The position numbers and the translations under genes are program-made. DNA of 41,851 nucleotides from Bacteroidales bacterium (GTDB lineage Bacteria; Bacteroidota; Bacteroidia; Bacteroidales; UBA1556), in contig JAFGWF010000102.1 in assembly GCA_016937295.1 (NCBI GenBank), positions 1-41,851 on the forward strand, given 5' to 3'. Shown in pieces: positions 9,987 through 19,857 of this stretch; the stretch's first letter is position 1, and every line of letters begins with the position of its first letter. The notes beneath the pieces were generated by a model. That model was given only the letters and a program-made list of their open reading frames with translations. It was not told where the DNA came from and made no database searches.

Positions 9987-10772
9987 TTATTCAATATTCT
10001 GATTTTGACTTAAAACTTCGTTTATATAATCATAAGTCGATAAAAACTCCGGCTGACCATGCTTAACTACTACGGTGTGCTCGAAATGCGCTGACGGTTT
10101 GGAGTCGAATGTTGAAATAGTCCAGCCGTCTGTACTCATTACAATCTCTTTTTCCCCTAAATTAATCATCGGCTCTATACATATTACTATGTTTTCCAAC
10201 AACTTCTTTCCGGTACCTTTTCGTCCATAATTGAACACATCTGGCTTTTCGTGTAGGTTTTTTCCAATACCATGTCCAACTAAATCGCGAACAACGGAAT
10301 ATCCAAACGACTCTACATAGCTTTGTATGGCATTGCCAATATCACCTATCCGTTTACCAACAACAGCCTGAGCAGCACCCAAATACAAGGATTCTTTGGT
10401 TGCTCTAAGCAACTGCCTAACAGAATCTTCAACCTCACCAACTGCAAAACTATAGGCGTAATCGCCATAATAGCCATTCAAATAGGTTCCACAATCGATG
10501 CTCACTAAATCGCCATCTTTTACTTCCCTATCACTTGGTATTCCATGAACAACCTGTTCATTGATTGAAATACACAAAGTTGCAGGAAAATCGCCATAAC
10601 CTTTAAAGCCCGGAACTGCTCCGTTATCACGGATGAACGTTTCGGCTACACGATCAAGCTCAATGGTTTTTACTCCCGGTCGAAGTATTTTAGCAACCTC
10701 TGCCAAAGTTTTTCCAACAAGTAAAGAACTTTCTCTTATTAATTCTATTTCCTCTAAAGTCTTAACAATCAT
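9987..10772 (-). CDS. map: Methionine aminopeptidase, type I
   Basis: A 261-residue type I enzyme that removes the initiator methionine from nascent proteins. All five metal ligands are visible: D93 (SIDCG), D104 (YYGDY), H167 (GHGIG), E200 (CIEPM) and E231 (HFEHT). The catalytic H76 region (NEQVVHGIP) is also present. There is no N-terminal zinc-finger extension. It is placed between secY and infA in the spc region, with five- and eight-base gaps, so it is co-expressed with the ribosome and the Sec channel. Confidence 0.97.
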   Translation of the reverse strand: MIVKTLEEIELIRESSLLVGKTLAEVAKILRPGVKTIELDRVAETFIRDNGAVPGFKGYGDFPATLCISINEQVVHGIPSDREVKDGDLVSIDCGTYLNGYYGDYAYSFAVGEVEDSVRQLLRATKESLYLGAAQAVVGKRIGDIGNAIQSYVESFGYSVVRDLVGHGIGKNLHEKPDVFNYGRKGTGKKLLENIVICIEPMINLGEKEIVMSTDGWTISTFDSKPSAHFEHTVVVKHGQPEFLSTYDYINEVLSQNQNIE

Positions 10773-10777
10773 ATCAA

Positions 10778-12175
10778 TTATTGATGAAGACCTGCGGATT
10801 GAAACATATTTGATGATCTTCCTTTAATACGTCCCGACTTAGTTAAGCCATCGTAATGACGCATTAATAAATGACTTTCAATTTGCTGCAAAGTATCTAA
10901 AACGACTCCCACTAAAATAAGTAAGGAAGTTCCACCATAGAACTGAGCAAATTGCTGATTTACACCAATTAAACTTACTAATGCCGGCATAATAGATACA
11001 AAACCCAAGAAAATAGAACCGGGAAGAGTTATTCGAGATAAAACATTATCAATAAACTCCGCGGTACGTTTTCCTGGTTTAACGCCAGGTATAAAACCAC
11101 CATTTTTCTTCAAATCCTCTGCAATTTGATTTGGATTTATGGTGATGGCCGTATAGAAATAGGTGAACGCAATAATCATCAAGAAGAAAACAAGATTGTA
11201 CCAAAATCCCGTAAAATCAGTTAGTGCACGTGCGAATGATGACAAAGCACCATCATCTGTAGCATAGCCTATAAGAGAAATTGGCAACATCATAATAGCT
11301 TGTGCAAAAATGATTGGCATTACTCCAGCAGCATTCACCTTTAGGGGAACGTATTGACGAACACCTCCATATTGCTTATTACCTACAATTCGTTTTGCAA
11401 ATTGCACAGGAATACGTCTTGTACCCTGAACTAACAAAATGGTGAGTAAAATAACCGCAATCAAGAAAACCATCTCGAAGAGGAACATAACTAGACCTCC
11501 TGTTTGGTCAACAACTTTAGAAGAAAACTCAGCAGCTAAAGCCATTGGCAATTGAGCTATGATACCAATCATAATGATTAAAGAAATACCGTTGCCTACT
11601 CCTTTGTCGGTGATTCGCTCACCTAACCACATAATAAACATAGTACCCGCAATTAGAATAGCTATTGAGAGCACAAAGAAGAATGTGGAACTATAATCGT
11701 GAAGCGGAACGGTACGCAGGACGTCACCACCTTTGCTAAGATAGGTTGGTCCAACGGTGCGAAGTAAGTTAGTGATATAAGCTGGCGATTGAAAAGCAAC
11801 AATAATTACGGTTAGTAAACGAGTAATCTGATTAATTTTCTTTCGGCCACTTTCACCATCTTTTTGCAGTTTTTGAAAATATGGAACAGCCATACCAAGC
11901 AACTGAATAACGATAGAAGCTGTGATATAAGGCATTATACCTAAGGCAAAGATAGAAGCGTTTGCAAAAGCTCCACCTGAAAACATGTTAATCAGGCCAA
12001 GTAAACCGGACGAACTTTGATCTTGCAAAGCCGCAAGACCACGCGGGTCGATACCTGGCAAAACCACATAAGAGCCTAAACGATAAATCAGTATTAGGCC
12101 GAGGGTGAGCAAGATGCGATTGCGCAACTCTTCAATGTTCCAAATATTTTTTAATGTTTCAAAAAACTTTTTCAT
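10778..12175 (-). CDS. secY: Protein translocase subunit SecY
   Basis: A 465-residue inner-membrane protein with about ten hydrophobic segments. Typical SecY blocks are present: LGIMPYITASIVIQLL after the plug region, GNGISLIIMIGI, the cytoplasmic loop ILLVQGTRRIPVQFAKRIVG, and ADDLKKNGGFIPG-like AEDLKKNGGFIPGVKPGKRT. It forms the Sec channel with SecE and SecG. The gene starts one base after rplO, as in most bacteria, and map follows after five bases. Confidence 0.98.
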   Translation of the reverse strand: MKKFFETLKNIWNIEELRNRILLTLGLILIYRLGSYVVLPGIDPRGLAALQDQSSSGLLGLINMFSGGAFANASIFALGIMPYITASIVIQLLGMAVPYFQKLQKDGESGRKKINQITRLLTVIIVAFQSPAYITNLLRTVGPTYLSKGGDVLRTVPLHDYSSTFFFVLSIAILIAGTMFIMWLGERITDKGVGNGISLIIMIGIIAQLPMALAAEFSSKVVDQTGGLVMFLFEMVFLIAVILLTILLVQGTRRIPVQFAKRIVGNKQYGGVRQYVPLKVNAAGVMPIIFAQAIMMLPISLIGYATDDGALSSFARALTDFTGFWYNLVFFLMIIAFTYFYTAITINPNQIAEDLKKNGGFIPGVKPGKRTAEFIDNVLSRITLPGSIFLGFVSIMPALVSLIGVNQQFAQFYGGTSLLILVGVVLDTLQQIESHLLMRHYDGLTKSGRIKGRSSNMFQSAGLHQ

Positions 12176-12176
12176 A

Positions 12177-12623
12177 TTAGATAATATTAGCTACTCCACC
12201 AACTGCCTCGATTGCATTCTTTGCAGTAGCAGTATAAGCATGAGCGTTAACTTCCAACTTAGCTTTCAATTCTCCACGACCTAAAATCTTGAAAAGGTCT
12301 TTTTGATTAATCAAACCATTAGCCATCAACAATTCTTGATCGATAACTTGAACATTACGTTCGTCGGCTAATTTTTGTAAAATATCGAGATTAATACCTC
12401 TATATTCAACCCGATTAGGATTTTTAAAGCCAAACTTTGGTACGCGACGGTAGATAGGCATTTGACCTCCTTCAAATCCTCGTTTGGATTTGAAACCGGA
12501 GCGAGATTTGGCACCTTTATGTCCTCGTGTTGATGTGCCGCCATGACCGGAACCGGTTCCTCTACCAATTCTTTTACGATTTTTGACCGAGCCTGTAGCC
12601 GGTTTTAGATTACTTAAATCCAT
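12177..12623 (-). CDS. rplO: 50S ribosomal protein L15 (uL15)
   Basis: A 148-residue L15 with the glycine/basic N-terminal extension KRIGRGTGSGHGGTSTRGHKGAKSR that threads into 23S rRNA. RVPKFGFKNPNRVEYRGINL and the C-terminal globular domain follow. Length and motifs are normal. It is coupled to secY by a one-base gap. Confidence 0.98.
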   Translation of the reverse strand: MDLSNLKPATGSVKNRKRIGRGTGSGHGGTSTRGHKGAKSRSGFKSKRGFEGGQMPIYRRVPKFGFKNPNRVEYRGINLDILQKLADERNVQVIDQELLMANGLINQKDLFKILGRGELKAKLEVNAHAYTATAKNAIEAVGGVANII

Positions 12624-12652
12624 TATATATAATCTTTTAGATAATATTAATA

Positions 12653-12832
12653 TTAAACTTCTTCCACTTTAAGCAGGTGTTTAACCGCTTCAATCATTCC
12701 CATTATTTCGGGTGTAGCATTGACAATTTTCTCTTGGTTCATTTTTCGTAAGCCAAGAGCAACCATGGTACGTTTTTGACGCTGTGGGCGGTCGATTACG
12801 CTATGTATCTGCTTTATTTTTAATTGCTTCAT
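12653..12832 (-). CDS. rpmD: 50S ribosomal protein L30 (uL30)
   Basis: A 59-residue L30: KIKQIHSVIDRPQRQKRTMVALGL, then IMGMIEAVKHLLKVEEV. I chose the ATG at 12832 over an in-frame GTG one codon upstream. The ATG gives the usual family length and there is no initiation signal favouring the GTG. It lies 11 bases after rpsE and 29 before rplO. Confidence 0.96.
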   Translation of the reverse strand: MKQLKIKQIHSVIDRPQRQKRTMVALGLRKMNQEKIVNATPEIMGMIEAVKHLLKVEEV

Positions 12833-12843
12833 CACATTAACTA

Positions 12844-13362
12844 TTAACCGTTGAACACTTTACTAACACTAATACCACGCATTTCGGCTACCATAGCAGC
12901 ATCGCGCAACTGGGTAAGCGCATCAAATGTAGCTTTAACCACACTGTGTGGGTTAGACGAACCTTTCGATTTGGCAAGTACATCATGCACTCCTACACTC
13001 TCAAGCACGGCACGCATAGCACCGCCGGCAATTACACCGGTACCTGGAGAGGCAGGTTTAAGAAATACTTTTGCTCCGCTATACTTTCCATATTGTTCGT
13101 GAGGCAAGGTACCTTTCAAAACAGGAACTTTAATTAAGTTCTTCTTTGCATCGTCAATACCTTTTTGGATAGCGGCAGTTACCTCTTTTGCTTTACCCAA
13201 ACCGTAGCCAACAACGCCATTTTCATTTCCAACGACAACAATTGCCGAGAAGCTGAAGGTGCGACCCCCTTTGGTTACTTTTGTAACACGTTGGATACTA
13301 ACCAAACGGTCTTTATACTCAATATCAGCGGGTTTAACCCTTTTCATTTCATTATTTGCCAT
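12844..13362 (-). CDS. rpsE: 30S ribosomal protein S5 (uS5)
   Basis: A 172-residue S5. It has the double-stranded RNA-binding fold with [20 protein letters not shown] (the fidelity-related N-terminal loop), [15 protein letters not shown] and the C-terminal block [20 protein letters not shown]5 contributes to the mRNA entry channel and decoding accuracy. The length is normal. Confidence 0.98.
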   Translation of the reverse strand: MANNEMKRVKPADIEYKDRLVSIQRVTKVTKGGRTFSFSAIVVVGNENGVVGYGLGKAKEVTAAIQKGIDDAKKNLIKVPVLKGTLPHEQYGKYSGAKVFLKPASPGTGVIAGGAMRAVLESVGVHDVLAKSKGSSNPHSVVKATFDALTQLRDAAMVAEMRGISVSKVFNG

Positions 13363-13368
13363 AGTTTC

Positions 13369-13722
13369 TTAAAATTTTAATCCACCTTCACGGGCGCCAT
13401 CAGCTAATGCTTTCACTCTTCCGTGGTAAATATAACCATTACGATCAAAAACTACCTGTTCAATTTCGGCTTCTTTAGCTCTTTCGGCCAATAGAACACC
13501 TACCATTTTGGCAGTTTCTAATTTGGGAGCATTTTTAGAAGCGATGCTTTCCAATTTCGATGACGCCGAGGCAATAGTTGTTCCGGTTTGGTCATCGATA
13601 ATTTGAGCATATATTTGTTTATTACTTCTAAAAACACTCAATCTTGGGCGCTCTCCAGTACCGGAGATTTTGGCACGCACGCGGCGTTTCGCCCGGGATC
13701 TTTGAAATTCTTTTTTATTCAT
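13369..13722 (-). CDS. rplR: 50S ribosomal protein L18 (uL18)
   Basis: A 117-residue L18 that binds 5S r[35 protein letters not shown] and the C-terminal [26 protein letters not shown] are diagnostic. It is complete and lies six bases before rpsE. Confidence 0.98.
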   Translation of the reverse strand: MNKKEFQRSRAKRRVRAKISGTGERPRLSVFRSNKQIYAQIIDDQTGTTIASASSKLESIASKNAPKLETAKMVGVLLAERAKEAEIEQVVFDRNGYIYHGRVKALADGAREGGLKF

Positions 13723-13741
13723 CGTGCTTTTAATTTAACTG

Positions 13742-14299
13742 TTATTTCTTAGCAGAAGCTTTTCCTGCTTTACGTCTGACATCTTCATTTTGGAAACGAA
13801 TACCTTTTCCTTTGTATGGCTCAGGTTTCCTCAACGATCTGATTTTTGCTGCAACTTGTCCAATCAATTGTTTATCGTGAGAAGTGAGGATAATTAGCGG
13901 ATTTTTTCCTTTAGCAGTTACGGTTTCAACCTTTACTTCCTCTGGTAATAAGAAGTATATATGGTGAGAATAACCTAAGGACAAATCGAGTAGTTGGCCT
14001 GTATTTGAGGCGCGATAACCTACACCAACCAACTCTTGAGTGATTTTAAATCCTTCACTTACACCAACTACCATGTTGTGTATCAGAGAACGATAAAGTC
14101 CGTGTTTTGCGCGGTGTGGCCCTTCTTCCGAATTGCATTGAACGTTGATAGTTTGATTTTCAAATTGAATATCAATAACTTCATGGTCATAGCTTTGTTT
14201 CAATTCCCCCAATTTACCTTTAACGGTAATTACGCCATCGGCTATCGTAATATCTACACCGCTGGGTACATTTATGGGTAATTTTCCTATTCTTGACAT
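13742..14299 (-). CDS. rplF: 50S ribosomal protein L6 (uL6)
   Basis: A 185-residue L6 with the two repeated alpha/beta domains. It starts MSRIGKLPINVPSGV and has GVGYRA in the second domain and the conserved ending RKPEPYKGKGIRFQNEDVRRKAGKA. L6 lies near the GTPase-associated centre. The length is a few residues above E. coli L6, normal for the phylum. Confidence 0.98.
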   Translation of the reverse strand: MSRIGKLPINVPSGVDITIADGVITVKGKLGELKQSYDHEVIDIQFENQTINVQCNSEEGPHRAKHGLYRSLIHNMVVGVSEGFKITQELVGVGYRASNTGQLLDLSLGYSHHIYFLLPEEVKVETVTAKGKNPLIILTSHDKQLIGQVAAKIRSLRKPEPYKGKGIRFQNEDVRRKAGKASAKK

Positions 14300-14317
14300 A
14301 ATTTATAATCTTAATAA

Positions 14318-14722
14318 TTAACTAACATAACACAACACTTCACCACCCACTTTAAGGTTTCGTGCTTCTTTATCCGTAATAACACCTTTTGAAGTGGAGA
14401 GGATAGCTACGCCTAAACCGTTTAATACGCGAGGCAATTCATCGCTGCCTACATATTTTCTTAATCCTGGTTTACTTACACGTTTAAGGGTGTTAATTGC
14501 AGAAGCTTTAGTCTGAGGATGATATTTCAACGCAATTTTTATTACGTTATTAACACCATTTTCGGTTTCTACAAATTTATAACTCAAGATATATCCTTTT
14601 TCAAAAAGAATCTTCGTAATAGCCTTTTTAAGATTGGATGAAGGAATCTCGACTACACGATGATTAGCTTTTACGGCATTTCTAATTCGTGTCAAATAAT
14701 CGCCAATTTGATCTGTTACCAT
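14318..14722 (-). CDS. rpsH: 30S ribosomal protein S8 (uS8)
   Basis: A 134-residue S8: [18 protein letters not shown] at the start, [24 protein letters not shown] in the middle and [25 protein letters not shown] at the end. S8 binds helix 21 of 16S rRNA and is the spc-operon repressor in E. coli. No copy of that target was identified by eye near rplE. Confidence 0.98.
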   Translation of the reverse strand: MVTDQIGDYLTRIRNAVKANHRVVEIPSSNLKKAITKILFEKGYILSYKFVETENGVNNVIKIALKYHPQTKASAINTLKRVSKPGLRKYVGSDELPRVLNGLGVAILSTSKGVITDKEARNLKVGGEVLCYVS

Positions 14723-14742
14723 CTTTTGATTTATTTAATAAT

Positions 14743-15012
14743 TTACCAACTTGCTTTTTTAACACCAGGGATTAAGCCTTTGAGAGCCATTTCGCGGAAA
14801 TTTATACGCGAAATTCCAAATTGTCGGATATAGCCTTTAGGTCTTCCACTTAATTCACAACGATTGTGCAAGCGAACCGGTGAGCTGTTTTTGGGCAGTT
14901 TTTGAAGTGCTTCATAGTCTCCGGCTTCTTTCAGAGCAGCGCGTTTTGCTGCATACTTTGCAACTAATTTTTGTCTTTTGCGCTCCCGCGCTTTCATTGA
15001 TTCTTTTGCCAT
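14743..15012 (-). CDS. rpsN: 30S ribosomal protein S14 (uS14), zinc-free form
   Basis: An 89-residue S14 from the ATG at 15012 ([20 protein letters not shown]). The frame stays open nine codons further upstream into rplE, but that extension is not part of the family. The C-terminal block [20 protein letters not shown] with ending GVKKASW identifies S14. It is the long form with one cysteine, so it cannot form the CxxC-CxxC zinc site of short S14. It lies four bases after rplE. Confidence 0.97.
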   Translation of the reverse strand: MAKESMKARERKRQKLVAKYAAKRAALKEAGDYEALQKLPKNSSPVRLHNRCELSGRPKGYIRQFGISRINFREMALKGLIPGVKKASW

Positions 15013-15016
15013 TATT

Positions 15017-15562
15017 TTAGTTTTTAAATGGTAATCCAAATTCTTTCAACAATGCAAATGCCTCAGCATCTGTTTTTGCATTAGTGACAATGGTGATATT
15101 CATTCCTTGAATTTTTGTTACCTTATCAATTACGATTTCCGGAAAAATCAATTGTTCGGTAATTCCAAAAGAATAGTTGCCACGACCGTCAAAACCTTTA
15201 TCATTGATTCCTCTGAAGTCGCGAACACGAGGTAGCGATATAGAAATCAAACGATCTAAAAACTCGTACATTCGTTCACGGCGAAGGGTAACGCGAACCC
15301 CGATAGCCATTCCTTTACGAAGTTTAAAGTTTGAGATATCTTTCTTTGAAACAGTTTTTACAGCTTTTTGTCCGGCGATGGATGTCATTTCGTCCACTGC
15401 ACTATCTAATATTTTCTTATCAGAAATTGCAGAGCCTACACCCTGATTGAGAGAGATTTTCACAATCTTAGGCACTTCCATGATAGAAGAGTAGTTAAAC
15501 TGCTTCATCAAAGCAGGCACAACTTCTTTATGGTATTTTTCTTTGAGTCTTGGTGTGTACAT
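15017..15562 (-). CDS. rplE: 50S ribosomal protein L5 (uL5)
   Basis: A 181-residue L5 that contacts 5S rRNA and P-site t[46 protein letters not shown] and [18 protein letters not shown] are conserved. The start codon shares one base with the rplX stop (TAATG). A purine-rich GGGGAGG ten bases upstream lies inside the end of rplX and resembles a Shine-Dalgarno sequence, which is rare in this window. Confidence 0.98.
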   Translation of the reverse strand: MYTPRLKEKYHKEVVPALMKQFNYSSIMEVPKIVKISLNQGVGSAISDKKILDSAVDEMTSIAGQKAVKTVSKKDISNFKLRKGMAIGVRVTLRRERMYEFLDRLISISLPRVRDFRGINDKGFDGRGNYSFGITEQLIFPEIVIDKVTKIQGMNITIVTNAKTDAEAFALLKEFGLPFKN

Positions 15563-15879
15563 TATTTAATTACCTCCCCTGATTTTTTAGAGTAACGAAC
15601 AATTTTGTCGCCTTCTACACGGCGTCCAACGCGAGTTACGTTACCTTTGTTATCAACTAACATCACATTTGACAAATGGATGGCTGCTTCTTTCTTCACA
15701 ATACCTCCCTGAGGAGCGGCATTATTTGGTTTGGTGTGTTTCGAGATTATATTTACACCTTCAACCATCACCCTGTTGGTTTTTGGAAAAACCTCAAGCA
15801 CCTTACCCTCTTTCCCTTTCGAGGCACCGGCGATTACCTTAACGATGTCGCCTTTTTTAATTTTCAATTTAGGTTGCAT
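15562..15879 (-). CDS. rplX: 50S ribosomal protein L24 (uL24)
   Basis: A 105-residue KOW-domain protein: [36 protein letters not shown], then THISNVMLVD-like [14 protein letters not shown]24 starts 50S assembly and borders the exit tunnel. It ends in a one-base overlap with rplE, so the two are probably translationally coupled. Confidence 0.98.
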   Translation of the reverse strand: MQPKLKIKKGDIVKVIAGASKGKEGKVLEVFPKTNRVMVEGVNIISKHTKPNNAAPQGGIVKKEAAIHLSNVMLVDNKGNVTRVGRRVEGDKIVRYSKKSGEVIK

Positions 15880-15900
15880 AACACTTCTTACTTTATTGGT

Positions 15901-16269
15901 TTATAACACCTCAGGTGCCAATGAAACAATTTTCATAAATTTCTTTTCGCGCAATTCGCGTGCAACCGGTCCAAAAATACGTGTTCCACGCATTTCATCG
16001 TTGGCATTAAGCAATACAACGGCATTGTCGTCAAAACGAATATATGAACCGTCGGCGCGTCTGGTTTCTTTACGGGTGCGAACCACCACGGCTTTAGAAA
16101 CACTTCCTTTCTTCACATTTCCTGATGGAAGAGCTGATTTGATAGTAACGACAACTTTGTCGCCAATATGAGCATAACGGCGTCCTGTACCACCTAGTAC
16201 CCGAATTACCAATACTTCTTTGGCTCCACTATTATCTGCTACTAAAGCTCTGGATTCTTGTTGTAACAT
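15901..16269 (-). CDS. rplN: 50S ribosomal protein L14 (uL14)
   Basis: A 122-residue L14, the standard length: [66 protein letters not shown]. It forms part of the inter-subunit bridge near the EF-binding site. Confidence 0.98.
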   Translation of the reverse strand: MLQQESRALVADNSGAKEVLVIRVLGGTGRRYAHIGDKVVVTIKSALPSGNVKKGSVSKAVVVRTRKETRRADGSYIRFDDNAVVLLNANDEMRGTRIFGPVARELREKKFMKIVSLAPEVL

Positions 16270-16271
16270 AA

Positions 16272-16529
16272 TTACTTAGCTTTCTCTATTATTTCCACTA
16301 ATCTCCAATTCTTATTCTTACTCAATGGCCGGGTTTCCATAATCCGGACGGTGTCACCAATGCCACACTCATTTTTTTCATCATGAGCCATGTACTTTTT
16401 GGTACTTTTTACGAATTTACCGTAAATAGGATGTTTTAACTTCCTTTCAACACTAACGGTAATTGATTTTTCCATTTTATTACTGGTAACAATACCGATA
16501 CGTTCTTTTCTTAAATTTCTGCTTTCCAT
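16272..16529 (-). CDS. rpsQ: 30S ribosomal protein S17 (uS17)
   Basis: An 85-residue OB-fold protein: [37 protein letters not shown], then [27 protein letters not shown]. Normal length. It starts 10 bases after rpmC and ends two bases before rplN. Confidence 0.98.
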   Translation of the reverse strand: MESRNLRKERIGIVTSNKMEKSITVSVERKLKHPIYGKFVKSTKKYMAHDEKNECGIGDTVRIMETRPLSKNKNWRLVEIIEKAK

Positions 16530-16539
16530 ATCTTACAGA

Positions 16540-16767
16540 TTAATTTGCGTTGTTTGCCATTTCCATTTCTTGAGCACGGGCTATTTCGCGCTTTCTCAAT
16601 TCGGTCATTATTCGGGCAATTACCTTGCGAGTTTCCTTAATCTTTTGAGGATTTTCGATAGGTGATACCGCATGATGCAATTTCATCTTGCTTAGTTGTA
16701 GTTTCTCAACATCCAAGCGTTCTTGCAATTCCTCGGTCGAGAGCTCTTTAATTACTTCTTGCTTCAT
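16540..16767 (-). CDS. rpmC: 50S ribosomal protein L29 (uL29)
   Basis: A 75-residue two-helix protein: IKELSTEELQERLDVEKLQLSKMKLHHA, then PIENPQKIKETRKVIARIMTELRKREI. The tail (about ten residues, EMEMANNAN) is slightly longer than in E. coli. L29 sits at the exit-tunnel rim beside L23, where chaperones and SRP bind. Confidence 0.97.
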   Translation of the reverse strand: MKQEVIKELSTEELQERLDVEKLQLSKMKLHHAVSPIENPQKIKETRKVIARIMTELRKREIARAQEMEMANNAN

Positions 16768-16790
16768 CTTTATCTAATTGTTTTATTATT

Positions 16791-17210
16791 TTATTCCTGA
16801 TAATCACGTCTCACTATAAAAGCTGTTTTTACAGGCAATTTTTGTGCTGCTAACCGTAAAGCTTCTTTTGCTACTTCATAAGGAACACCCTCAGCTTCAA
16901 ATAATATCTTGCCTGGTTTACAACGAGCTACAAACATCTCAGGAGCACCTTTACCTTTACCCATACGAACCTCAGCAGGCTTTTTGGTTATAGGTTTGTC
17001 GGGAAAAACGCGAATCCATATCTGTCCTTCACGTTTCATGTGACGTGTAACCGCCTGACGAGCTGCTTCGATTTGACGACCGGTCAACCAGTTTTCTTCG
17101 AGCGATTTGATTCCGAACGAGCCAAATGCCAACTCAGCACCGCGCGACACATTTCCTTTCATGCGTCCTTTCTGCTGCTTTCTGTATTTTGTCTTTTTAG
17201 GTTGTAACAT
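16791..17210 (-). CDS. rplP: 50S ribosomal protein L16 (uL16)
   Basis: A 139-residue L16: [19 protein letters not shown] at the start, [52 protein letters not shown] and KILFEAEGV. The loop near the peptidyl-transferase centre ([10 protein letters not shown]) is intact. L16 is needed late in 50S assembly. Confidence 0.98.
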   Translation of the reverse strand: MLQPKKTKYRKQQKGRMKGNVSRGAELAFGSFGIKSLEENWLTGRQIEAARQAVTRHMKREGQIWIRVFPDKPITKKPAEVRMGKGKGAPEMFVARCKPGKILFEAEGVPYEVAKEALRLAAQKLPVKTAFIVRRDYQE

Positions 17211-17240
17211 TATTACAAAAGTTTAATCGTTTTCTAATTA

Positions 17241-17948
17241 CTATCTCTTACGGGCTCTGCGTGGTCGATTTTCCACATTTTGGTGTTTTTTTGCTGGTTC
17301 TTGTGTAAGAATCAAATCACGCTTACCATAAACCTCACCTTTGAATATCCATACTTTAACACCTATTCTTCCATAAGTAGTATGTGCTTCAACCCACGTG
17401 TAATCGATGTCGGCGCGCAAGGTGTGCAGTGGAATTCGTCCTTCTTTATACATTTCCGAACGGGCAATTTCAGCTCCGCCAATACGACCGCTTATCAAAA
17501 CCTTGATACCTTCGGCGCCAATACGCATGGTGGATGCAATGGCAGTCTTGACGGCTCGGCGATAGGAAACCCTACCTTCGATTTGTTTGGCTATCGAAGT
17601 TCCAACTAAAAACGCATCAAGTTCCGGACGTTTAATCTCATGAATATTTATCTGAACTTCTTTATCCGTAATTTTCTTTAATTCTTCTTTCAGCTTATCC
17701 ACTTCTGAGCCTGCTTTTCCGATAATAATTCCGGGACGTGCAGTATTGATAGTTATGGTAACTAACTTTAAAGAACGTTCAATAAATATTTTTGACACAC
17801 TGGCATTAGCCAAACGTACAAATAAATACTTTCTTATTTGCTCGTCTTCAACAAGTTTGTCGGTAAATTTCCGACCACCAAACCAATTGGAACTCCATCC
17901 GTGTGTAATTCCTAATCTTAACCCTATTGGATTTGTTTTCTGACCCAT
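17241..17948 (-). CDS. rpsC: 30S ribosomal protein S3 (uS3)
   Basis: A 235-residue S3 starting at the ATG at 17948 ([20 protein letters not shown]). The frame is open 21 codons further upstream into rplV, but the family start is the MGQK methionine. The KH domain (about 38-115, with [17 protein letters not shown]) and the C-terminal domain with [20 protein letters not shown] and WIFKGEVYG are complete. S3 forms part of the mRNA entry helicase. Confidence 0.97.
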   Translation of the reverse strand: MGQKTNPIGLRLGITHGWSSNWFGGRKFTDKLVEDEQIRKYLFVRLANASVSKIFIERSLKLVTITINTARPGIIIGKAGSEVDKLKEELKKITDKEVQINIHEIKRPELDAFLVGTSIAKQIEGRVSYRRAVKTAIASTMRIGAEGIKVLISGRIGGAEIARSEMYKEGRIPLHTLRADIDYTWVEAHTTYGRIGVKVWIFKGEVYGKRDLILTQEPAKKHQNVENRPRRARKR

Positions 17949-17958
17949 TAGTTTCTTA

Positions 17959-18399
17959 TTATTCGTTATTAATTTCTGACTCTTTAACCTGTTTCCCATC
18001 AGACAAAACACGACTGTTTAAGTACATAGTCACGTGATTTGACCTTTTACGGACGCGGTGTGCTCTTCCTTGAGGCGCAGTTTGCAAACGTTTCAAGGCT
18101 CTTCCGCCATCAACGAATATTTCGCTGATGAATAGATGAGCGTCTTCAATCCGTTGACCTTCATTTTTCTGCTGCCAGTTTGAAATGGCAGATAATAAAA
18201 GCTTATATACTCGATTCGATGCCTCTTTTGGTGAATACTTCAAAATTGCTAAGGCATCATTTACTTCACGGCCACGCACCATATCGGCAACCAATCTCAT
18301 TTTACGGGGAGAGGTAGGAACATCGACAAGCTTAGCAAAATATGTCGTTTTCTTGGCTTCCTTAACCATTTCAGCACGTTTATTCTTTCTAGAACCCAT
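17959..18399 (-). CDS. rplV: 50S ribosomal protein L22 (uL22)
   Basis: A 146-residue L22 with a basic N-terminal extension before the family core ([28 protein letters not shown]). The tunnel-lining hairpin block [24 protein letters not shown] is complete. The extended N- and C-termini are usual in Bacteroidota. It lies 10 bases before the chosen rpsC start. Confidence 0.98.
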   Translation of the reverse strand: MGSRKNKRAEMVKEAKKTTYFAKLVDVPTSPRKMRLVADMVRGREVNDALAILKYSPKEASNRVYKLLLSAISNWQQKNEGQRIEDAHLFISEIFVDGGRALKRLQTAPQGRAHRVRKRSNHVTMYLNSRVLSDGKQVKESEINNE

Positions 18400-18418
18400 T
18401 GTTTAAGTTTTTAGATTA

Positions 18419-18694
18419 TTATTTACCTTTTTTTCTGTTACCGGCGTGGCCTCTAAAAGTACGAGTTGGGCTAAATTCGCCTAACTTGTGACCAACCATA
18501 TTTTCAGAAATATAAACGGGTATAAATTTATTTCCGTTGTGAACACCAATTGTAAGTCCAACAAAATCAGGAGAAATCACTGAAGCACGCGACCATGTTT
18601 TAATCACCGACTTTTTACCTGCTTCTTGAGCTTCTACTACTCGTTTCTCTAACTTGTAATGTATATAAGGACCTTTCTTTAATGACCTACTCAT
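18419..18694 (-). CDS. rpsS: 30S ribosomal protein S19 (uS19)
   Basis: A 91-residue S19: [42 protein letters not shown] and [26 protein letters not shown]. It belongs to the 30S head near S13. Complete and of normal length. Confidence 0.98.
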   Translation of the reverse strand: MSRSLKKGPYIHYKLEKRVVEAQEAGKKSVIKTWSRASVISPDFVGLTIGVHNGNKFIPVYISENMVGHKLGEFSPTRTFRGHAGNRKKGK

Positions 18695-18716
18695 ATTGCG
18701 TTTCGTTTAAATGCTA

Positions 18717-19541
18717 TTATTTCTTCTTTCTATCAACGATATACTTATCACTTGCCTTTTTCTTGTCGCGTGTGCGGAATCCTTTTGCAGGAATACCTTT
18801 ACGTGAACGTGGATGACCTCCGGTCGAACGGCCTTCACCTCCGCCCATTGGGTGATCTACTGGGTTCATACGCACTGCATTAACACGTGGACGACGTCCG
18901 AGCCATCTGGTTCTTCCGGCTTTACCACTGCGTTCAAGCGTGTGGTCAGGATTTGAAACTACACCAATAGTGGCGCGGCACGTCTGAAGAATCATTCGAG
19001 TTTCACCACTGGGCATCTTAAGTATAGCATACTTTCCATCACGGCTAACCAATTGCGCATAAGCTCCGGCCGACCTTGCCATTTTTGCTCCTTGACCTGG
19101 TCGCAATTCAATATTATGAATGATGGTTCCGAATGGAATATCAGCAAGGAACATCGTATTGCCTACTTCGGGAGTGGCTGCCTTTCCTGATAGGATTTTT
19201 GTGCCAACGGTCAAACCATTTGGAGCAATGATATATTTCTTCTCTCCATCAGCATAAACAACTAAAGCAATACGCGCAGTGCGATTAGGATCGTACTCAA
19301 TAGTTTTTACCATTGCAGGGATACCATCCTTGTCGCGTTTAAAATCGATGATACGATATTTTTGCTTGTGACCGCCACCAATATAACGCATTGTCATTTT
19401 TCCTTCACTATTTCTACCACCTGACCTTTTCTTAGGAGCCAGCAAACTCTTTTCGGGAGTTGCAGTAGTTATCTCGTCATAGTCGCTTATTATTTTAAAG
19501 CGTTGACCCGGGGTTGTTGGTTTGTATTTCTTTAAAGCCAT
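18717..19541 (-). CDS. rplB: 50S ribosomal protein L2 (uL2)
   Basis: A 274-residue L2: [46 protein letters not shown] and the C-terminal [20 protein letters not shown], whose histidine loop approaches the peptidyl-transferase centre. The start is preceded by AGGAG with only two bases to the ATG. That sequence is formed by the rplW stop codon (TAG) plus GAG and is probably not a working ribosome-binding site. Confidence 0.98.
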   Translation of the reverse strand: MALKKYKPTTPGQRFKIISDYDEITTATPEKSLLAPKKRSGGRNSEGKMTMRYIGGGHKQKYRIIDFKRDKDGIPAMVKTIEYDPNRTARIALVVYADGEKKYIIAPNGLTVGTKILSGKAATPEVGNTMFLADIPFGTIIHNIELRPGQGAKMARSAGAYAQLVSRDGKYAILKMPSGETRMILQTCRATIGVVSNPDHTLERSGKAGRTRWLGRRPRVNAVRMNPVDHPMGGGEGRSTGGHPRSRKGIPAKGFRTRDKKKASDKYIVDRKKK

Positions 19542-19546
19542 TTCTC

Positions 19547-19837
19547 CTAAATATTACTGTAAAAATCAATAGTTTGACCTTCTGCTAATGTTACGACAGC
19601 CTTTTTAAAAGCTTTCGTCCGTCCGGGTATATAGCCCGCTTTAGTTGCACGTGATTTAGTTTTACCGGAATAATTCATGGTATTAACTTCCACAACTTCA
19701 ACATCGTACATCTTTTCAACTGCCTGCTTTATCTGAATTTTATTTGATTTTCGATTTACGATAAACCCATAACGATTGAGTTTATCAGTCAACATCGACA
19801 TCTTTTCAGAAATAATAGGCCTTTCAATAATTTCCAT
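19547..19837 (-). CDS. rplW: 50S ribosomal protein L23 (uL23)
   Basis: A 96-residue L23: [57 protein letters not shown]. The tunnel-rim protein binds trigger factor and SRP. The end ([11 protein letters not shown] stop) is five bases before rplB. Confidence 0.98.
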   Translation of the reverse strand: MEIIERPIISEKMSMLTDKLNRYGFIVNRKSNKIQIKQAVEKMYDVEVVEVNTMNYSGKTKSRATKAGYIPGRTKAFKKAVVTLAEGQTIDFYSNI

Positions 19838-19857
19838 TGTATTTAATTTTTAAATGT

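Noticed and set aside
12368-12568. A second minus-strand frame inside rplO
   Set aside because: It overlaps L15 out of frame and encodes no recognisable protein.
15731-16171. A 146-codon open frame on the plus strand opposite rplX and rplN
   Set aside because: It lies entirely antisense to two certain ribosomal protein genes, has low-complexity Thr/Ser/Leu composition and no recognisable domain; it is a shadow frame.
17949-18011. 21-codon extension of rpsC overlapping rplV
   Set aside because: S3 proteins start at MGQK; the extension has no family counterpart and is read-through of open sequence in the rplV end.
19542-19548. AGGAG before rplB as a functional ribosome-binding site
   Set aside because: Only two bases separate it from the ATG and it arises from the rplW stop codon plus GAG; the spacing is too short.
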